Source of the DNA: Chaetorhynchus papuensis
Taxonomy: Eukaryota; Chordata; Aves; Passeriformes; Rhipiduridae
Reading direction: 5' to 3'
Length of the DNA: 64,000 bases
Assembly: GCA_013396525.1 (NCBI GenBank)
Contig: VWYX01000917.1
Span: 1 to 64,000, forward strand
Shown: positions 62,201-64,000 of the stretch, in pieces
How positions within the stretch are numbered: the stretch's first letter is position 1
How the letters are laid out: each line of letters begins with the position of its first letter
Position numbers and translations under genes: made by a program
Notes under the pieces: model-generated
What the model was told of the DNA's origin: nothing
What the model saw: only the letters and a program-made list of their open reading frames with translations
The model's database searches: none

Positions 62201-64000
62201 GAGTCCCTTGGAAACCTGTTTGACTCAGGTGGAAATGACCTACTGGCATTTATTTGTAATTGCCCAGCATGGCAGTGGCTGAGGAAGGAAAAGCTGTTGA
62301 GTCACACTGCAAGCCACTTTTCCACATTTGTCTGGTTTCCCAGAGGGCAGAGTGGGACAGTCAGAAGGCTGAGATTCTGTTTGTCTCTGACACTGATTTC
62401 CCATGTGACCTTGGCAAGTACTTCTTCTTGTGCCACCATTTCCCCATTTCTTAATAGCTAAAGCCACTCAACTCATGGGACAATTATAAGTGCACAGCAA
62501 GGAGCATCTAATAAAAGGTAAGAGAAGAGCGAAGTATTATTATTGTTGTCATAGAATACAAAAGCAGTTACGTAATAATGTCAGTATTGCTTCATTTTTG
62601 TCCTTACAACATGAACTGTCAGAGGGACACTGTCTGACACGGTATCTTCATCCCACTGGATGTACCCAAGCATTTACATCACTGATACAAAACCAGATTG
62701 TTGTAATCGGGAAGACTCTACCTCGTTTATTTTGACCAGCCTTTCCCTAGAACATGTTTTTCCTGTATAACCTCATAACCCATAATGGCCCAAACTGCAC
62801 TATAGGAATGATGGCAGGTTTCGTGTGCTAGTAAAATCAAAACAATTCCTCACTTGTGCATTGCACAACTAGTCACTCAGTAAAACACACAAGTGCTTAT
62901 CTTCTCTGCGAGCAGAAAACAAAGTTAGTTTCTAAATTGGTATGTCATACATACAAAGAACACTTTCTAAAAAATCTCAATGGCATGAAAGAATTAACTT
63001 GGCTAAATTACACTCTGCTTGTATGATGACAAATTTCTTAGGAAAAAGCATTGATAACTGCTGTTCACAACTGCTATATAATTAATAACCAAATTTCTCT
63101 GCTTCAAGTTCTACGATTTCTCCTAAAATTTTCAATTGTTTGCTTAAAAATGGCCAGATTCAAGCAGCATGTGGACTGAAGGCTGAGGGAGGCATGGCTG
63201 TAATTACAGCAGCTGAAACTGTGCCCTAATCACGCTCTTATCTTTCTTATCTACTGCAAGTATTTATAAAGCAATGATTGCTGTACTAGGCCCCATCACT
63301 GCTCTGAGTTAGTTCTGAACCAGCACCTTCATGTTGCTGTAAGAAGTTTACGCTGCCTGAACTGGTGTCATTCTGCTGAGACAGAAAGCCAAGCTTCTCG
63401 TCACTTAAAGTCATTAAAAAAAATAAACTATGACACCTCTAAAGGAGTAGGGGTGTTAACCCCAATGTCCTGGCCAAACTCCCAGCTTGAGTAATTACAA
63501 CATGCCTTGAATAAATTCTTGCCACAGTTTCCGTTGGACATAGTATTGTTCTCTACTTCCTCTCCTACAATATCATGGAGTGTTGGTGCATGCTCTTAAA
63601 GGTCCTGTCCATGCTGGAATGTCATATGGGTCTACTCCAGGACCAGCTCTGCAGCAGCACATTGGGAGCAATGTGTTGAAACCAGTTCTGCCTGTCAGCT
63701 GAACCGCTAGGCAATTTGTAATATTTATTTATTGATGTTCTGGCACCTCCTTCAGACGGAATTAACTTTGGGTATAGCTATCTGACAGATAGAGTGGTGC
63801 AAACCCCAGATGCAGACATACATAAACCTGTTTAGTTCTTCTTTAAATGGACTAAATTTGCATCAGGAAATTAGCAAATGAAGCTGAACTAACTTTCTAG
63901 ATGCCAACTATGGTCTTTTGAGAAGGCAGCAAGAACACGCCTAATGCGATGAACTAGGAAAGCTAAATGTGCTGTTTAGTTCAGCTGGCGACAATAAACA
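47217..64000. other. Large intergenic region upstream of NUFIP2, no gene supportable
   Basis: AT-rich DNA without CpG islands, recognisable exons, RNA genes or large repeats. The next gene in the conserved order would be TAOK1, but no exon of it was recognised. Notable contents: three AATAAA in 24 bp at 47907-47930, thirteen AP-1 consensus sites between 47845 and 62304, a perfect MEF2 10-mer at 56634-56643, a CTG/CTC tract at 54847-54883, and the 15-mer CATAGCAACATGTTG near 57170 and again near 58348. Confidence 0.65.
54847..54883. repeat. Trinucleotide-rich tract (CTG then CTC)
   Basis: TGCTGCTGCTGCCGCTGC followed by a run of CTC/TCC triplets; simple repeat in intergenic DNA. Confidence 0.75.

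Noticed and set aside
62548..62560. Second CR1 end (TCATAGAATA)
   Set aside because: Only about ten bases match and no CR1 body follows.

Overview
The window is a piece of a bird (avian reptile-lineage) nuclear genome. Evidence: vertebrate exon-intron genes with GT-AG borders, two assembly gaps inside CpG islands, low repeat content, and one CR1 LINE, the typical bird retroposon. Gene order matches what I recall of human 17q11.2: MYO18A(-), CRYBA1(+), NUFIP2(-), with TAOK1 expected beyond the right edge. I identified genes by reading translations against family knowledge from memory; no search was run. The species cannot be fixed.

Left third (1-14.7 kb, GC-rich, minus strand): the 5' part of MYO18A, an unconventional myosin. 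The ubiquitous PDZ-containing (alpha) form starts at a CpG island near 14.0-14.7 kb, carries its ATG and PDZ domain in one large exon (8549-9631), and splices to a shared exon at 1-68, where the window cuts the gene. Between these lie at least five in-phase exons (1340-3432) coding a proline-rich, PDZ-less N-terminus like the striated-muscle (gamma-type) form. They are preceded by a candidate muscle promoter at about 5.3 kb, where E-box, GATA, MEF2 and MCAT sites fall within 42 bp. A GATA/NKX/MEF2 cluster at 10.25 kb could be its cardiac enhancer.

Middle (18.0-22.9 kb, plus strand): CRYBA1, the lens beta-crystallin A3/A1 gene, complete, with a TATA promoter, a small first exon and five coding exons giving 198 residues (the A1 form). 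The upstream start used for the longer A3 form is out of frame by one base here. Intron 3 holds an AT-rich island of bicoid-type homeodomain sites.

Right-centre (23.2-47.2 kb, minus strand): NUFIP2, four coding exons (660 residues), an inferred 3'UTR of about 10 kb that meets CRYBA1 tail to tail with only about 350 bp between them, and a CpG-island promoter with an assembly gap in intron 1. The 3'UTR contains a sense-oriented CR1 insertion and a strong stem-loop whose triloop fits the Roquin-type decay element class. That is notable because NUFIP2 is a Roquin cofactor.

Right (47.2-64 kb): AT-rich, no supportable coding sequence. It carries an unusual density of AP-1/Maf-type TGASTCA sites (13 counted by eye, about 2 expected), suggesting a distal regulatory domain. 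No bacterial-type operons, CRISPR arrays, tRNAs or rRNAs were seen.
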